Source: Prinia subflava (taxonomy: Eukaryota > Chordata > Aves > Passeriformes > Cisticolidae). Taken from it: 64,000 bases of DNA. Numbering within the stretch: the first letter of the stretch is position 1; each line of letters begins with the position of its first letter. The DNA is taken from assembly GCF_021018805.1 (NCBI RefSeq), contig NC_086256.1:9366032-9430031 (forward strand), given 5' to 3'. The position numbers were made by a program, and so were the translations under genes. Shown piece after piece: positions 32,549-43,079 of the stretch. The notes below the pieces were generated by a model that saw only the letters and a list, made by a program, of their open reading frames with translations, was not told the origin of the DNA and ran no database searches.

Positions 32549-35500
32549 ATGAGCCCCGCGCGGGCCCGGGTGGCGGCGGCCGCCGGGGCGCTCCGGCGGA
32601 GCAGCGGGAGCGGCGGCAGCGCGGCCCCGCCCCGGGGGCGGGACAGGAAGCGCGCGTCGCCCCGCGGAGGTGCCCGGTAGCGGGAGGGCTGGGGGAATGT
32701 GGGGTGTTCTCTCCGCGGCACGGACAGCCAGCCCGGGCAGGCTCCGGTGCTTGCTGGGTCCTTGTAGAGCCCGGTACTCGGTGCGCTTCCATCCGGAGCC
32801 GCTCAGTCGGGCTCGCGCCTCTCCTGCAGGGGCCCCGGCTGCAGCGCGCGCTCCGCCGCCCGCCCGGCATCTCTTCAGCGACCCGGCTGAGGTCGAGGCC
32901 CTGCGCGGGAATCTGCTCTCCTGGTACGACCGATGCAAGCGGGACCTTCCCTGGAGGGCACTGGTAAGGGGAGACAGCGGCAAGCGGGGTGGGAACTCTG
33001 CCTTAAGGGAGCCTGGCTGAAGTGACCATGGTTTTCCCCTATGTCACACATCCCTACCTGTATGCAAGTGCTCCCAGCTTGTCGTGGCTGTTATGTGGTG
33101 GGTCTGGAGCCAGTCCCAAGGTGTGAAGAGTAAAAGCAGGGCACCCTTCTCAAATATAAGGAAGAGTACTTTTATCTCTGGCAAGGTTAGTCTAGCTATG
33201 TTTTAATCCTGTTTTGTTCCTGCCTCTATGGTTTCCCATGTATTTGTTTTAAGCCTGCTGGGCATTTTTTTAGAGCTCCTGCCTGTTCAGTGCTCAGCTT
33301 GGCAGCAGTGCCTCAAGAGTCATTCTGGTGCTGAGGGTGGGCATCAATGTTACAGCAACGTCTGAATAGTGGGAACTGCACAGCCCCTCTGTGGGATTTA
33401 CATCTGCCTCCAATTGCTTCCTGGGTAGGCAGGCTCAGGTATGGGACAGTTCTCTGTGGGATTTTGAACCTCATAAGTAACCCTCCATGTGAGATTTCAT
33501 CAGCAAGAAATGCTTTGGCTGCCACTTGATTAATCCAAATTCAGAAATTCTGAGGACTTGGGGGAAATATTTTTTCTTAAGTTTTAGATTCCATTGCAGT
33601 GTTTGAAACACACCATGGATTGTTTTATTTTACATGCACGTCCCCTCTGCGGTGGGCTCCTGTGTCACCTTGTTTCTCACACTTCATCTTCTTCTCCTTC
33701 CAGGCAGCGACAGAGCCAGATGCCGACAGACGGGGATATGCAGGTAAGGAGCAGAATGGGCATTGTGAGGTGTGGCTTTGGGTGCCATTCTTGGAATAAG
33801 CTGCCTGAAGTGGCCACAGGACCCATTGATTCCCCTTGCAAGGCGCTGGGGGGTTGGAGAACCCGCCTTGGGGGAGCTCCTGTGGGGCAGCAGGTGGGGA
33901 AGGTGAGGGGTGGGAGGGTACCCCATGAGCTGGATGCTGTGCAGGGTTTGTAGCCAGTGCTAACGTGGCCACAGCCCGTGGTGTGGGTGGCATTGGTGCC
34001 TCTGCTCTGAGCCCTGCCCTGCTCCCTGCAGTGTGGGTGTCCGAGATCATGCTCCAGCAGACACAGGTGGCTACAGTGATCGACTACTACAAGCGCTGGA
34101 TGCAGGTGATTGCTGCTTACAGAGTCCTGTGCCCACAGGCTGCCCCTTTTGGAGACTTTGTCCGCTGCCTGTGGCAGATCCCCAGTGGCAAAGCACAACT
34201 CTGCTTGTGCCTGACTTGTCTCCTTCTCTGTCCTGCAGAAGTGGCCGACGCTGCAGGCTCTGGCACAGGCGTCGCTGGAGGTGAGCACTGCTGGGCCCGG
34301 TGCTCTCCCTGCCCTGTAGCTCTCCATTAACACTGCACTGTGTCTCTCTGAGCAGGAGGTGAACGAGCTCTGGGCTGGGCTTGGCTACTACTCCAGAGGG
34401 AAGCGTCTGCAGGAAGCAGCAAGGAAGGTGCTGGAGTGGGGGGGAAGGGGCATTTCTAATCCCCTCTGTGGCTGCTGGGCCGGTGCTGGCTCACATCTGC
34501 CCTGCCTCGCTGGGGCTGTGCCGCTGGCATGAGGCTGCAGAGGCTGGGATCCCACCTTCCCCTGGCAAAATGCTGTGCACACCCACCCCAGCTGCTTCCC
34601 TGAGCTCGGCCCCTTCCCTGCCAGGTGGTGTCGGAGCTGGCTGGCCGCATGCCCAGGACAGCTGAGGACCTGCAGAAGCTGCTGCCGGGCGTGGGCCGAT
34701 ACACGGCGGGAGCCATTGCCTCCATCTCGTACGGGCAGGTGAGAGCTGGTGGCAGGGGACTCGTGTCCCCTCTGCTGCCCAGCCCCGCTCCTGACAGGGT
34801 CCTGCTGCTGGGTCTCACAAGCCAAGGGCTCCCCAGGGTTGCGCCTGGCTCTCCCCTCACTTTGGGATGTATCTCAGCCCCCACCCAGCTTGGCCTGTGG
34901 GTTGGCCTCTTGTGTGTCCCTCTCCATCCTGGGAGCGTCCCAGCTCCCTTCTTTGTCCAGAGCACCTCCCAGCATGGTAATCCCAGCATGGTAATCCCAG
35001 TTCTTGGTCCCAGGCTACCGGGGTGGTGGATGGGAATGTGATCCGGGTCCTGTGCCGCCTGCGATGCATCGGTGCCGACTCCAGCAGCCCGGCTGTCATC
35101 GACCGGCTCTGGTAAGGGAATGCTCTGTCTCTGTTGGGAGCTGTGCTGATCATGGCTAAAGGCAGGATCACTCAGGAGCCTTGGGGAGCTGAGCCTGTGA
35201 AGGGAGACAGGCATGGGGTGTGGGAACTCTTGGGAAGTTGGTGCTGCTGGGAGCAGTGGTGAAAGGAGCTGTGTTGCCTGTGCCTGCTTAGGAGCATCTC
35301 CTCTGACAGGCAGGAGGCAGGTAAAGATCCCAGGATGCTCTCCCCAGAGATCCGTGTGCCTCTCATTGCCATTTCTCCAGGGACATGGCCAATGTCCTGG
35401 TGGACAGCAGTCGTCCAGGGGATTTTAACCAAGCCTTGATGGAGCTGGGAGCGACTGTGTGCGTGCCCAAGGCCCCACTGTGTGGGGAGTGCCCGGTGAA

Positions 35501-37148
35501 GCAGCACTGCCAAGCGTGGCGCAGAGTAAGTGTGGCCCCAGGATGTGGCCCTAAGGGTTTGCCACGTGTGGGGACAAGGTGGGCTGGTGGATGAGCCTGT
35601 CCTCACTTCTGTCCCCACTCCCAGGTGGAGAAGGAGCTGGCCTTTGCCTCCCAGAAGCTGTTTGGAAAACCGCCCCCAGTGCCTGATGTTGAGGACTGTG
35701 GTAGGCATGTGGGGAGATCCCTGTTGTAGCTCCAGGTCTGAGCCCTGCAGCAACTGTTACATTGGTGTTTGCAGGTGTTGGGGACTGTCCCCTGTGCCTC
35801 CCAGCCACGGAGCCGTGGGACAGCAGCCTGGGGGTGACCAACTTTCCCCGGAAAGCAGCGAAGAAGCCGCCGCGGGCGATGCGAACGGCCACGTGTGTGC
35901 TGGAGAGGAGGGGCTGCCACGGGGCCCCAGAATACCTCATTGTGCAGAGACCCAGCTCGGGTAATGGGGCTGGGAAGGAGCAGGGTGAAGGCACCACACA
36001 GCCCCTTCCCACCTGCATGAGGGATAGAGGGAGAGGCACTGGTTGCTGGGGTGGGGAAAGGAGCCCTTTGGGGCTGTGATGAGGCTCAGTGTCCCTGGAT
36101 GTGTCTCTTGCTGTCTCACATTTCTGCCATGCCTCCTTCCCAGGTCTCCTGGCTGGACTCTGGGAGTTCCCAAGTCTCCCACTGGCTCAAGATCTGCAGG
36201 AGAAGAAGGAGAGGGAGGAGCTGGCTGATCACCTCCAGGCCTGGATAGGGCGGCCTGTGGCAGCAAAAGGCCTGCAGTTTATTGGAGAGGTGAGCCTGGA
36301 GCTGGAGGGATGCAGTGTGAGTTGAGTCCCCTGTGCTCAGCCATGGGGATGTAGCGCACAGGAGAAGGGTCTCCCTTCCCCACCATCACCCCTCCCAAGC
36401 TCTGCCCCACTCCTCAGGGCCCTGGCAGGCTCAGTGTACTTTGCATTTCCTGCCAGCTGCCTGTCTCATGTGTCTTTCCATCCCCTCACAGGTCATTCAC
36501 ATCTTCTCCCACATCCACCAGACGTATGTGGTCTACTCCCTGCACCTAGATAGGGATGTGACCCTGGACCCTGCCCTGTCCCCATCCCGCTGGGTGACAG
36601 AGGATGAGTTCCATGCCTCAGCTGTGTCCACAGCCATGAAGAAGGTATGAGGGGCACTTGGGCCTTTCCTCCCTTCCCTCAGTAATCTTGGGAAAAACCT
36701 TGGCATCCCCTTGACTTCTCTGGGCTCTCCCAGCTCCAGGACTCTGCGGGTGTTCATCTCTGGGCTCTCTTGTTCTTCCTTCAGGTGCTGAAAGCTCACG
36801 AGAAGCAGCGCAGGAAGGAGAGCAGCCCTGTCAAGGTGAGCAGTGCTCCAGGTGCCTGGGGCTCCCGTGCTGAGGGACAGCCTCTGGTGTGCTGTGCTGA
36901 AGGCTCCCTGGGCTTTGGGGTCAAGCCAAGGAGCATCCCCAGCCTGTGACAGGGAATTTGCCTGCCTGGCACTACCCCGAGGTGTCCCCAGTACCTGTGG
37001 GGGGCCCTTGGGGTCTGCTTGAGCCCTGCTGTGTCTCCTGCAGGGCTCCAAGCGGAAGCGAGGGACCAAAGCACAGGGAGCAGGCAGTGCCTGCCCTGGG
37101 GCACAGCTCTCCCTCCGTGCCTTTCTCCGGGCACCGACTGCCCCGTGA
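32549..37148 (+). CDS. MUTYH: Adenine DNA glycosylase (15 coding exons)
   Basis: MUTYH removes adenine mispaired with 8-oxoguanine in base-excision repair, in nucleus and mitochondria. Exons: 32549-32669, 32830-32963, 33704-33743, 34032-34105, 34239-34280, 34356-34427, 34625-34738, 35014-35111, 35381-35525, 35625-35700, 35775-35960, 36144-36289, 36492-36644, 36785-36835, 37044-37148. All phases join to 518 residues plus TGA. Motifs: E103 in SEIMLQQTQ (the catalytic Glu of MutY), [10 protein letters not shown] with the intercalating Tyr, helix-hairpin-helix [11 protein letters not shown] (about 180-190), and D205 in VVDGNV (catalytic Asp). The [4Fe-4S] cysteines are C259-x6-C266-x2-C269-x5-C275. 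The zinc-linchpin cysteines are C305, C310 and C313. The NUDIX-like 8-oxoG recognition domain spans about 330-467 ([23 protein letters not shown]). A C-terminal PCNA-binding box QLSLRAFL covers 505-512. The arginine-rich first exon could act as a mitochondrial presequence. Exon 6 uses a weak donor (GTGCTG). Confidence 0.97.
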
Positions 37149-37569
37149 GGGCTTCAGCCTTCCTCCCTTCCTCGTGTGACACACCAGAGCCCCTCGCTGG
37201 GGGAGTCCTGCCTGGGGTGTGCCAGTGGTGTCCCTGTGCTGTAGCAAGCCCAGAACACAGCACTATCGTGGTCTCCCACTCTTCCTTTCCTCTGCCTCGC
37301 CCATGGGCATTGTGCCTGGATGTGGCCACTGGTCCTGGATTAATCCTGGAGCCAGACTTGCCCTCCCTCCTTGGCTGGAGCCCTCCTGGGGCTATTCAGC
37401 CCCATAGTGGCACCGCTTTCGCACTGTGGACTCAGGGCAGCAGGGGTTTCTCTCCAGCAGTGGGAAGGCTGTGGTCACATTGCTCCTGCAGCCCTGTCCC
37501 CTGCCTGCATCTCATCCTCCAGCCAGTAACTGGTGATGCTGCTGTACCCTTGTTTTTACTGGACCTGAA

Positions 37570-37575
37570 AATAAA
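37570..37575 (+). terminator. Poly(A) signal AATAAA of MUTYH
   Basis: This canonical hexamer lies about 420 bp past the MUTYH stop and is followed by a GT-rich stretch (gtgtggggggttttc), which suits a downstream element. It gives a 3' UTR of about 440 nt. Confidence 0.8.
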
Positions 37576-37599
37576 TCTCAAGTGTGGGGGGTTTTCTAA

Positions 37600-38595
37600 G
37601 TGACTGTCTCTTAAGCACTGTGCTAAGCTGGGGGTGTTGGGCAGCCTGTGGTGGAACGTGAAGATGGCCAACAGGATCCTTAGATCTGGGCTGGGCAGAG
37701 CAGGGATTTCTTTATGAATGCATCCAAGAGCCCCTTGGCTGAGCATTAGCTCCTGGTGACCCCAAATAAGGCACCCAAAGCACCCCTCCTGCAAGGGCAG
37801 ACATCAGCCCCCAAGGGCTGTGCAGCTCCTGCCCAAGGGCTGCTCCTCCCTGGGACTGAACAACTGCCCCCAGGGATTTTTGTAGGGTTTCACCCTCTTT
37901 TTATATTTTTTCTGTTGAGCTGCTCAGCATTGTTCATTCTGACTGTGGAGCACCCTTGCAAAAGCAGAATGCTGGGGGCTGGCCGGGATGGGACAGTCCT
38001 GGCAGGGTGCAAGGAGCAATGATCTCAATTTTAGGTCAAAGTGAGTGATGGAAATGGCCATTTCATCCTCACCTGGCACTCAGCACATCTTAAACAGGAA
38101 GATTAAAGACCCAAAGCAGTGCTTGTAAGTTAATTTAATTGAGAGGAGCAAGAGGCCACCACTCGCCCCCAGGGCTGGTTCATGCTGTGGGTGGTAACTG
38201 CCAGTAAAGGGCCATATCCATGGCCTCAGATTATCCACTCCCCTCAGGCAGCCCCTCATCTCTCTATGTCTGGAGTGTTCCTGTGCCAGCACGCTCTTGG
38301 CCATGCTGCAGGTTCAGGTCTCAATAAATTAAGATTAAGGCAGAAAGTTCTTTACATGTGGTCAATAATTCACTGGAAACCCAGGGCAGGGGAGAAATCC
38401 CACCCATCCTGGGGCATGCTCACTGGACTCAGCCCTGAGCCTCTTGCTCCCATGCTGAGTTGGCTCTGGATTGACCTGGAGCCATCCCTTGGTCCCTGCC
38501 CACCTGGGCCATGCCAGGGATGGGATCTCTGGTCCTTGCCCCAGGGTTGGACTGGAGAAGATGGGGAGCTGAGGGAGGAGGACTGCAGTGCTGCA
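37600..38595. other. Tail-to-tail interval between MUTYH and HPDL
   Basis: The part nearest 38.6 kb is probably HPDL 3' UTR. On the minus strand, ATTAAA (plus TTTAAT at 38134-38139) is a possible HPDL poly(A) signal. I see no gene or intact repeat in the rest. Confidence 0.45.
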
Positions 38596-39774
38596 TTACT
38601 GCTGCTGGTCCATGTAGACCTGCACAGCTTTCCACAGTGCCCGGATATTGCCCTCCCCGAAGCCCGGTGCTCCCCGACGGTCAATGAGCTCCAGGAAGAA
38701 GGTCTCCTCAGAGAAGATGGGATGGGTGAAGATCTGCATCAAATACTCCTGAGAGGGGCTCTCTGTGGCATCAGTGCCCGACTGGCCCTTGTCCCCAGGC
38801 ACTGCAGTGTCCAGGAGGATGCCAAGCTCTGCCAGCATGTGGGGGTCCTGCCCAGCTCCTCGGATCTCCTCTGCTTTGCCCCCCTGGCTGTAATACGTGG
38901 TGGGGGGTGTGAAGAACCGTGCCCCCTGCTGCTGCAGAGCCCTGGTCGTGCTGACGATGTCAGTGGTGCAGAGGCCGACGTGCTGGATCCCAGCCCCGCC
39001 GTGCTGCTCCAGGAACGTGTCGACCTGGTTGGTGCTATTCTGCGAGAGGGACTCAGCAAAGACCAGCTTGCAGCCGTGTGCTGGGGTGCCCTGGGCGCTC
39101 TGCAGGGCGAGGAGCAGCATGCCCACCCCCTGCCCCCCCAGCACATACCCCTCAGCTGGCCTCTCCTGGGGGTTCAGCAGGAAGCGGTGGAAGCCGAAGC
39201 AGCGCTGGTACCAGTCCAGAGCCGCCCTGGCCCCGCCCCGGGGGCAGACGTACGTGATGTGGTCAAAGTGAGTGATCTTGATCCCATCCCCTGTGGCTGA
39301 GGGGGCTCCTTGGACGGGCTGGAAGCCAGGCAGGAAGGGTCCCCGATAACAGGAGCGGTCCAAAAGTGTGTGGCTGATGTTGCCCACGACAGAGCTCACC
39401 ACGCCGTAGGTGACAGAACCACCGTCATCGCTCAGCTCAGTGGGGGGCACCAGCAAGGAGCATCCCTGGCTCTGCAGCCGCCTGCAGAGCCCTGGTACAT
39501 CGTCCACCTCGAAGCAGACATTGGAGGCTGTGCCCAAGGTGGGCTGGGGATCTATGTCATAGAGGAAATCATAGGATGAGGTGCTGGCAGGTGCCAGGCG
39601 CTCGTTGACGAGGAAGATGGCAGATTCCTGTCGCAAGGCCAGCTGCCGGACACGCGGCGTCTCCCGCACGGCCACTGGCTGGAAGCGAAAGGTGTTGGCC
39701 AGGTGCTGGGCCCAGCCCTGCCTGTAGGGCAGGTGGAGGGAGATGAAGCAGGGCCGGCTCAGCGAGGCTGCCAT
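38596..39774 (-). CDS. HPDL: 4-hydroxyphenylpyruvate dioxygenase-like protein (4-hydroxymandelate synthase)
   Basis: HPDL is a mitochondrial non-haem iron enzyme of the vicinal-oxygen-chelate fold. Work on the mammalian protein assigns it 4-hydroxymandelate synthesis for the coenzyme Q head group. The coding region is one uninterrupted exon of 392 codons plus TAA, as in mammals (human 371 residues). The start is ATG 39774-39772 in a strong context (CAGCCATGG), followed by MAASLSRPCFISLHLP. The metal triad of the HPPD family is intact: H172 in THFDHITYV, H265 in GIQHVGLCT, E362 in FFLELIDRRG. GFGEGNIRALW closes the family core. Compared with the human protein there is an extra polar Ser/Thr/Gly-rich stretch near residues 324-342, before the QEYLMQIFT strand. 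The frame is open upstream of the chosen ATG, but that part reads through a splice acceptor ending at 39786 and is probably intron. Confidence 0.95.
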   Translation of the reverse strand: MAASLSRPCFISLHLPYRQGWAQHLANTFRFQPVAVRETPRVRQLALRQESAIFLVNERLAPASTSSYDFLYDIDPQPTLGTASNVCFEVDDVPGLCRRLQSQGCSLLVPPTELSDDGGSVTYGVVSSVVGNISHTLLDRSCYRGPFLPGFQPVQGAPSATGDGIKITHFDHITYVCPRGGARAALDWYQRCFGFHRFLLNPQERPAEGYVLGGQGVGMLLLALQSAQGTPAHGCKLVFAESLSQNSTNQVDTFLEQHGGAGIQHVGLCTTDIVSTTRALQQQGARFFTPPTTYYSQGGKAEEIRGAGQDPHMLAELGILLDTAVPGDKGQSGTDATESPSQEYLMQIFTHPIFSEETFFLELIDRRGAPGFGEGNIRALWKAVQVYMDQQQ

Positions 39775-39784
39775 GGCTGGGCAG

Positions 39785-41170
39785 GCTGCAGGGAGGACGC
39801 AGGGGGTCAGAGGGGCTGCTGGCCCTGGGGAAAAGCCATTCCACCACCTTGCACAGAGCTCACCTGTGTTTGCAAGCACAGATGCAAATGAGTGTATTTT
39901 AAATAAGTGGGTCTGAGGAGCCAGTTTGCACTGTGAAAGGACACCCACCTTCGGGACCAGCTACAAAGAGCTGCCCAAGGATGCCAAGCCCTCCACTCTG
40001 CTGCCCTGCCCCATGCTTGAGGTCCCAGAGCAGGAAAGCCCCGAGCCCTGGATGCAGCCCTGCGGGTCCCCTCTGGAGCCACGTGTCCTTTGGGAGTCCT
40101 GCAGGGAAGTCAGTGGATTCCCAGTGGAGGAGGTGTGCTGCACGTGTAAGCAAGATTATGGGGACAAGGGTTGTGGTGGGAATGTCCTGTACCAGGAACA
40201 TGGAGGTTGGACTGGTAAACATGGAGCAACACACTGGTTACAGCTGAAACGCTCCCATGCTGCCCCAGCACCTGGCAGGTGTGTCCCACGAATGGAAGGG
40301 AGCAGTGGGGTCATGACAGGCTGATGTGCCCTTCCCCTCCCCAACAAGGACAGCGTGGAGCCACCATGCTCCCTGCAACCATCTGGGAACGATGACCTTG
40401 CCCTAGGGGCACAGAGGAGGGACACTTCGGGGAAGTGACCTTCCTCCCCACCCATCCAAATATCTGTGATGCTCAAGGAGGAAAAAAGATCTGCCCAAAA
40501 CCCCGATCGGCATCACCCCTCCAGAGCACCCACTGCGGGGTCCTGCCCCCACGACATGCACGATCCGCCCTGGGTAGACCCCACAGGGGTGCAGTGCGCT
40601 GGGGGCCACACACCCGCTGAAATATTCCCTTTCACCTGCCCGCTCGAAGGGGCCGTGTCCACCGAGCTCTCCCTGCTCCTTCCCACCAGCCCAGGGCGGC
40701 GGCACCGCGTGGGGCCCCGCGGAGCACATGAGCGGGAGCCGGCGCTCCTGTCCTCCGGCCCGGCTTCCCGCTGCCCTCGGCGGCACCAGCACCATCCCCG
40801 CTCCCCGCGCCCGCCGCCCCGCGCCCGCCCCGCCACCCCGCGCCCGCGGGGGCCCCGCTCGCCCTCGGGCTGCGGCTCACCGGGGTCAAGGCTGCGGGCG
40901 AAGGGGACGCCGGGCAGGGCCGGGGGGGCGGTTCAGATCGCTCCTCCCCGGCATGCACCAGGCACGGCGGGCCGGGCGCGGCGCCGGCTCTGCCCGGGCG
41001 CTGCGGGAGCGCGCCCGGCGGGGAATCGGGGCCATGGTCCGGGCAGGGACCGCGCCGGCACACGGAGAACGCGGCGCCCGCTGCCTTCGTACCGAGCCCG
41101 GCGCGGCCGGGCCGCCTTTGCGGGACGGAAAGCTGCCCAAGCTGAGAAGCGCAGGCACCGCGGCTCGGGC
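39785..41170 (-). promoter_or_regulatory. HPDL: HPDL upstream region: likely 5' UTR intron and CpG-island promoter
   Basis: Ten bases upstream of the HPDL ATG the minus strand has a strong acceptor (pyrimidine-rich, then CTGCAG, exon side from 39785). About 1.1 kb upstream, at the edge of a CpG-rich block (about 40.68-41.17 kb), the minus strand has a good donor GTGAGC (plus GCTCAC at 40875-40880). The simplest reading is a non-coding first exon ending at 40881 in the CpG island, spliced to the coding exon. There is no transcript evidence here. The long GC-rich ORFs in this block have no domain and look like composition artefacts. Confidence 0.55.
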
Positions 41171-41598
41171 TGAGCCAAGGGAAGAGGGAAGCGCCTGCCA
41201 GGCGGTGGCTGGGGCTCCCTGGGACACAGCTCATGTCTGTGCAGGGTCATTCCCTGCCAGCCCGAGTCCCGGGACGTGAACTGGGGAAACGTGCCCCTGC
41301 TCAGTGCTGGGCGCTTCATGGTGTCCGGGGTACCCAGTGGGGACAGCGTGTGGGTGGGGGGTGACAGCTCTGCGGAAAGTCCGGTGTCAGTCATGGACTG
41401 CTCATCAATCCACCCCACGGCCCCACATCCTTGTAGACACCTCTGGGCCCTTCCAGCCCCATAGCAGCGATCCCCTTTCTCGTCTGTTTTCAGACGAATT
41501 CCCCCTCTATGTGTCTCTGGGATCATGTTCTGCCCCCGCTGTGACTGTGGCTGCTGCCCTTCCCTGCCTTATCATGTTTTTGTACAGATCCCAGGTAC

Positions 41599-41604
41599 AA
41601 TAAA
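41599..41604 (+). terminator. AATAAA of a possible divergent non-coding transcript
   Basis: This canonical poly(A) hexamer lies about 430 bp past the CpG island on the strand opposite HPDL and is followed by a TG-rich stretch. It would fit a short non-coding RNA divergent from HPDL. It could also be chance. Confidence 0.3.
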
Positions 41605-42275
41605 CTGCTCAAATATTTGCAGAGATGTCCTTGTGCTGCCAGAGTGGTGAGCTCCTCTTGTTTGGTTGGGGGGTGGAATCCAGTGTTGCTGTGATTTCCC
41701 AAGGAAACACTGACACTACCACAGGAGGCATGGAGCTGGATATTGGGGAGTTGCTGTGGGGCCAATCTTGGCCTGAGAACAGCCATGGGTACATCAGAAC
41801 AGCCTGGCTTTTGGGGTGACAGCCCACAGGGCAGGCAGCTCCAGCACCCCAGTGTGCGAGGGAGGCACCATCTTTTTGGCTGCAGCGTAGCAGAGACTGC
41901 ACTGGTGGCTCCTGTGGGACCTTGTGCAGGGACGGTGCTGTTCGAGGTCACCCCATAGTCCTGCAACCCTTTGGTCAAGCGGTGTCCTTGGCAATGTCCC
42001 AGCCCTCCCGTCCCTGGGAAGTTTGGAGCGGCTGTGTCCATCTCTTCCCCGCGGCACCGCCTGTCACCCTCTGGCGTCAGCCCGGCACCAGGCACGGCTT
42101 TGCTCCAGCACGGCTTGTGCTGGCTGTGGCAGCAGCACCCCGAGGCCACATGGCACCGACATGGACAGTGCCTGCCTTGTCGCTGTCCCCTCGAGGCACG
42201 CGGTGGTGGCCGGAGCGCAGTCCCGGCTCCAGCCAGGCTCTTCTCCTCCCTCCTGGGCGGGGAGAGTGGACAGGA
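41605..42275. other. Intergenic sequence upstream of SELENOP2
   Basis: No gene recognised. A 275-codon minus-strand open frame (41523-42350) crosses it but has no domain or family wording. The distal promoter of SELENOP2 is expected here. Confidence 0.5.
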
Positions 42276-42360
42276 GATAAAAGGGGGACCAGGGCCAGCT
42301 GGAAGCTGCTGAAAGCTGCTGGGGCCCGGAGCGAGGGAGGACGGCAGCAAGAAGTGCGGT
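42276..42360 (+). promoter_or_regulatory. SELENOP2: TATA-type promoter and probable 5' UTR exon of SELENOP2
   Basis: A TATA-like element GATAAAAG lies at 42276-42283. Initiation about 30 bp downstream, near 42305, would give a short non-coding exon. A possible but weak donor (GTATTG) lies near 42359. The first coding exon has its own acceptor (CCCCTGCCAG, ending 43065), so an upstream non-coding exon is required. TATA-driven transcription suits a tissue-restricted secreted protein. TSS and donor are inferred. Confidence 0.45.
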
Positions 42361-43079
42361 ATTGAGGGCTCGTTCTCGCGGGGAAAGGGCTGGGGAGTGG
42401 GGGCACATCCACCCTGAACAGATCCTGCATCTCCCTCTCCAGATCATCCTCCCCGACCCACATCCTTCCACTTGCCCTTTAAGTGTGCTGGGTATTAGAG
42501 GGATGGGGAATATCCTGGGGTGGGCAGGGTTAGGGGGCTCTTGGAGGATGGGGCTTCAGGCAGATGTTGGGACTCAAGGGCTTTAAAGGCTCTCTGTATC
42601 CCCCAAAGTACTTTGCGAGGCGTTAAGGACTCTCAAGGTGACCTGAAGGTGAAACCATCTCTGTCCCAGTGACTGTTCACTGGCAGCTGAGATGATGAGG
42701 GCTGTATCCCTGCTCCCTTCTGGGACAAAGACAGACCTGTCTCGGGCTGGGTTTGTTTTGTGGGATCAGAGAAGTGGAGAAGGCCCATGGGAGGAGCAGC
42801 ACCTTCCTCTCTTGAATTGTGGAGTGGGTGTTTGCTGCCAGGGAAGAACAGGATGCTGTGGCACCAGGTGCCCACAAAAGACAGTATCAAGGAGCTGGGT
42901 GCTCCAATTCCTCACCTTGTCCCCCTTTCCTTGCTCCCTGGGGTGGGGGTCCTGGCTCTCAGTGCCAGGATCAGGCCAATACTGCCCACAGTGCAGGGTG
43001 CAAGGAGGTGTTTTGGGTTTGCAGTGGATCTGTGAGGAGAGTAACACCCCATGTCCCCCTGCCAGGGCCAGGGTCCAGG

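Noticed and set aside
31853..32983. 376-codon minus-strand frame extending TOE1 upstream and into MUTYH exon 1
   Set aside because: Only the part from ATG 32062 to 31949 is TOE1 exon 1. The rest is CpG-island promoter and MUTYH exon 1 and 2 sequence in antisense, and its 3' end reads into TOE1 intron 1.
34456..35214. 252-codon ORF antisense to MUTYH
   Set aside because: It is a shadow of MUTYH exons 7-8 and GC-rich introns.
38182..39300. 372-codon plus-strand ORF
   Set aside because: It is the antisense shadow of HPDL.
39775..39948. 58-residue in-frame N-terminal extension of HPDL
   Set aside because: It has no similarity to the HPDL N-terminus and crosses a strong splice acceptor ending at 39786. 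The ATG at 39774 matches the family start.
41523..42350. 275-codon minus-strand ORF
   Set aside because: It is Pro/Ser/Gly-rich without a recognisable domain, has no splice or promoter context of its own, and overlaps the SELENOP2 promoter side. GC-rich DNA often leaves such frames open.
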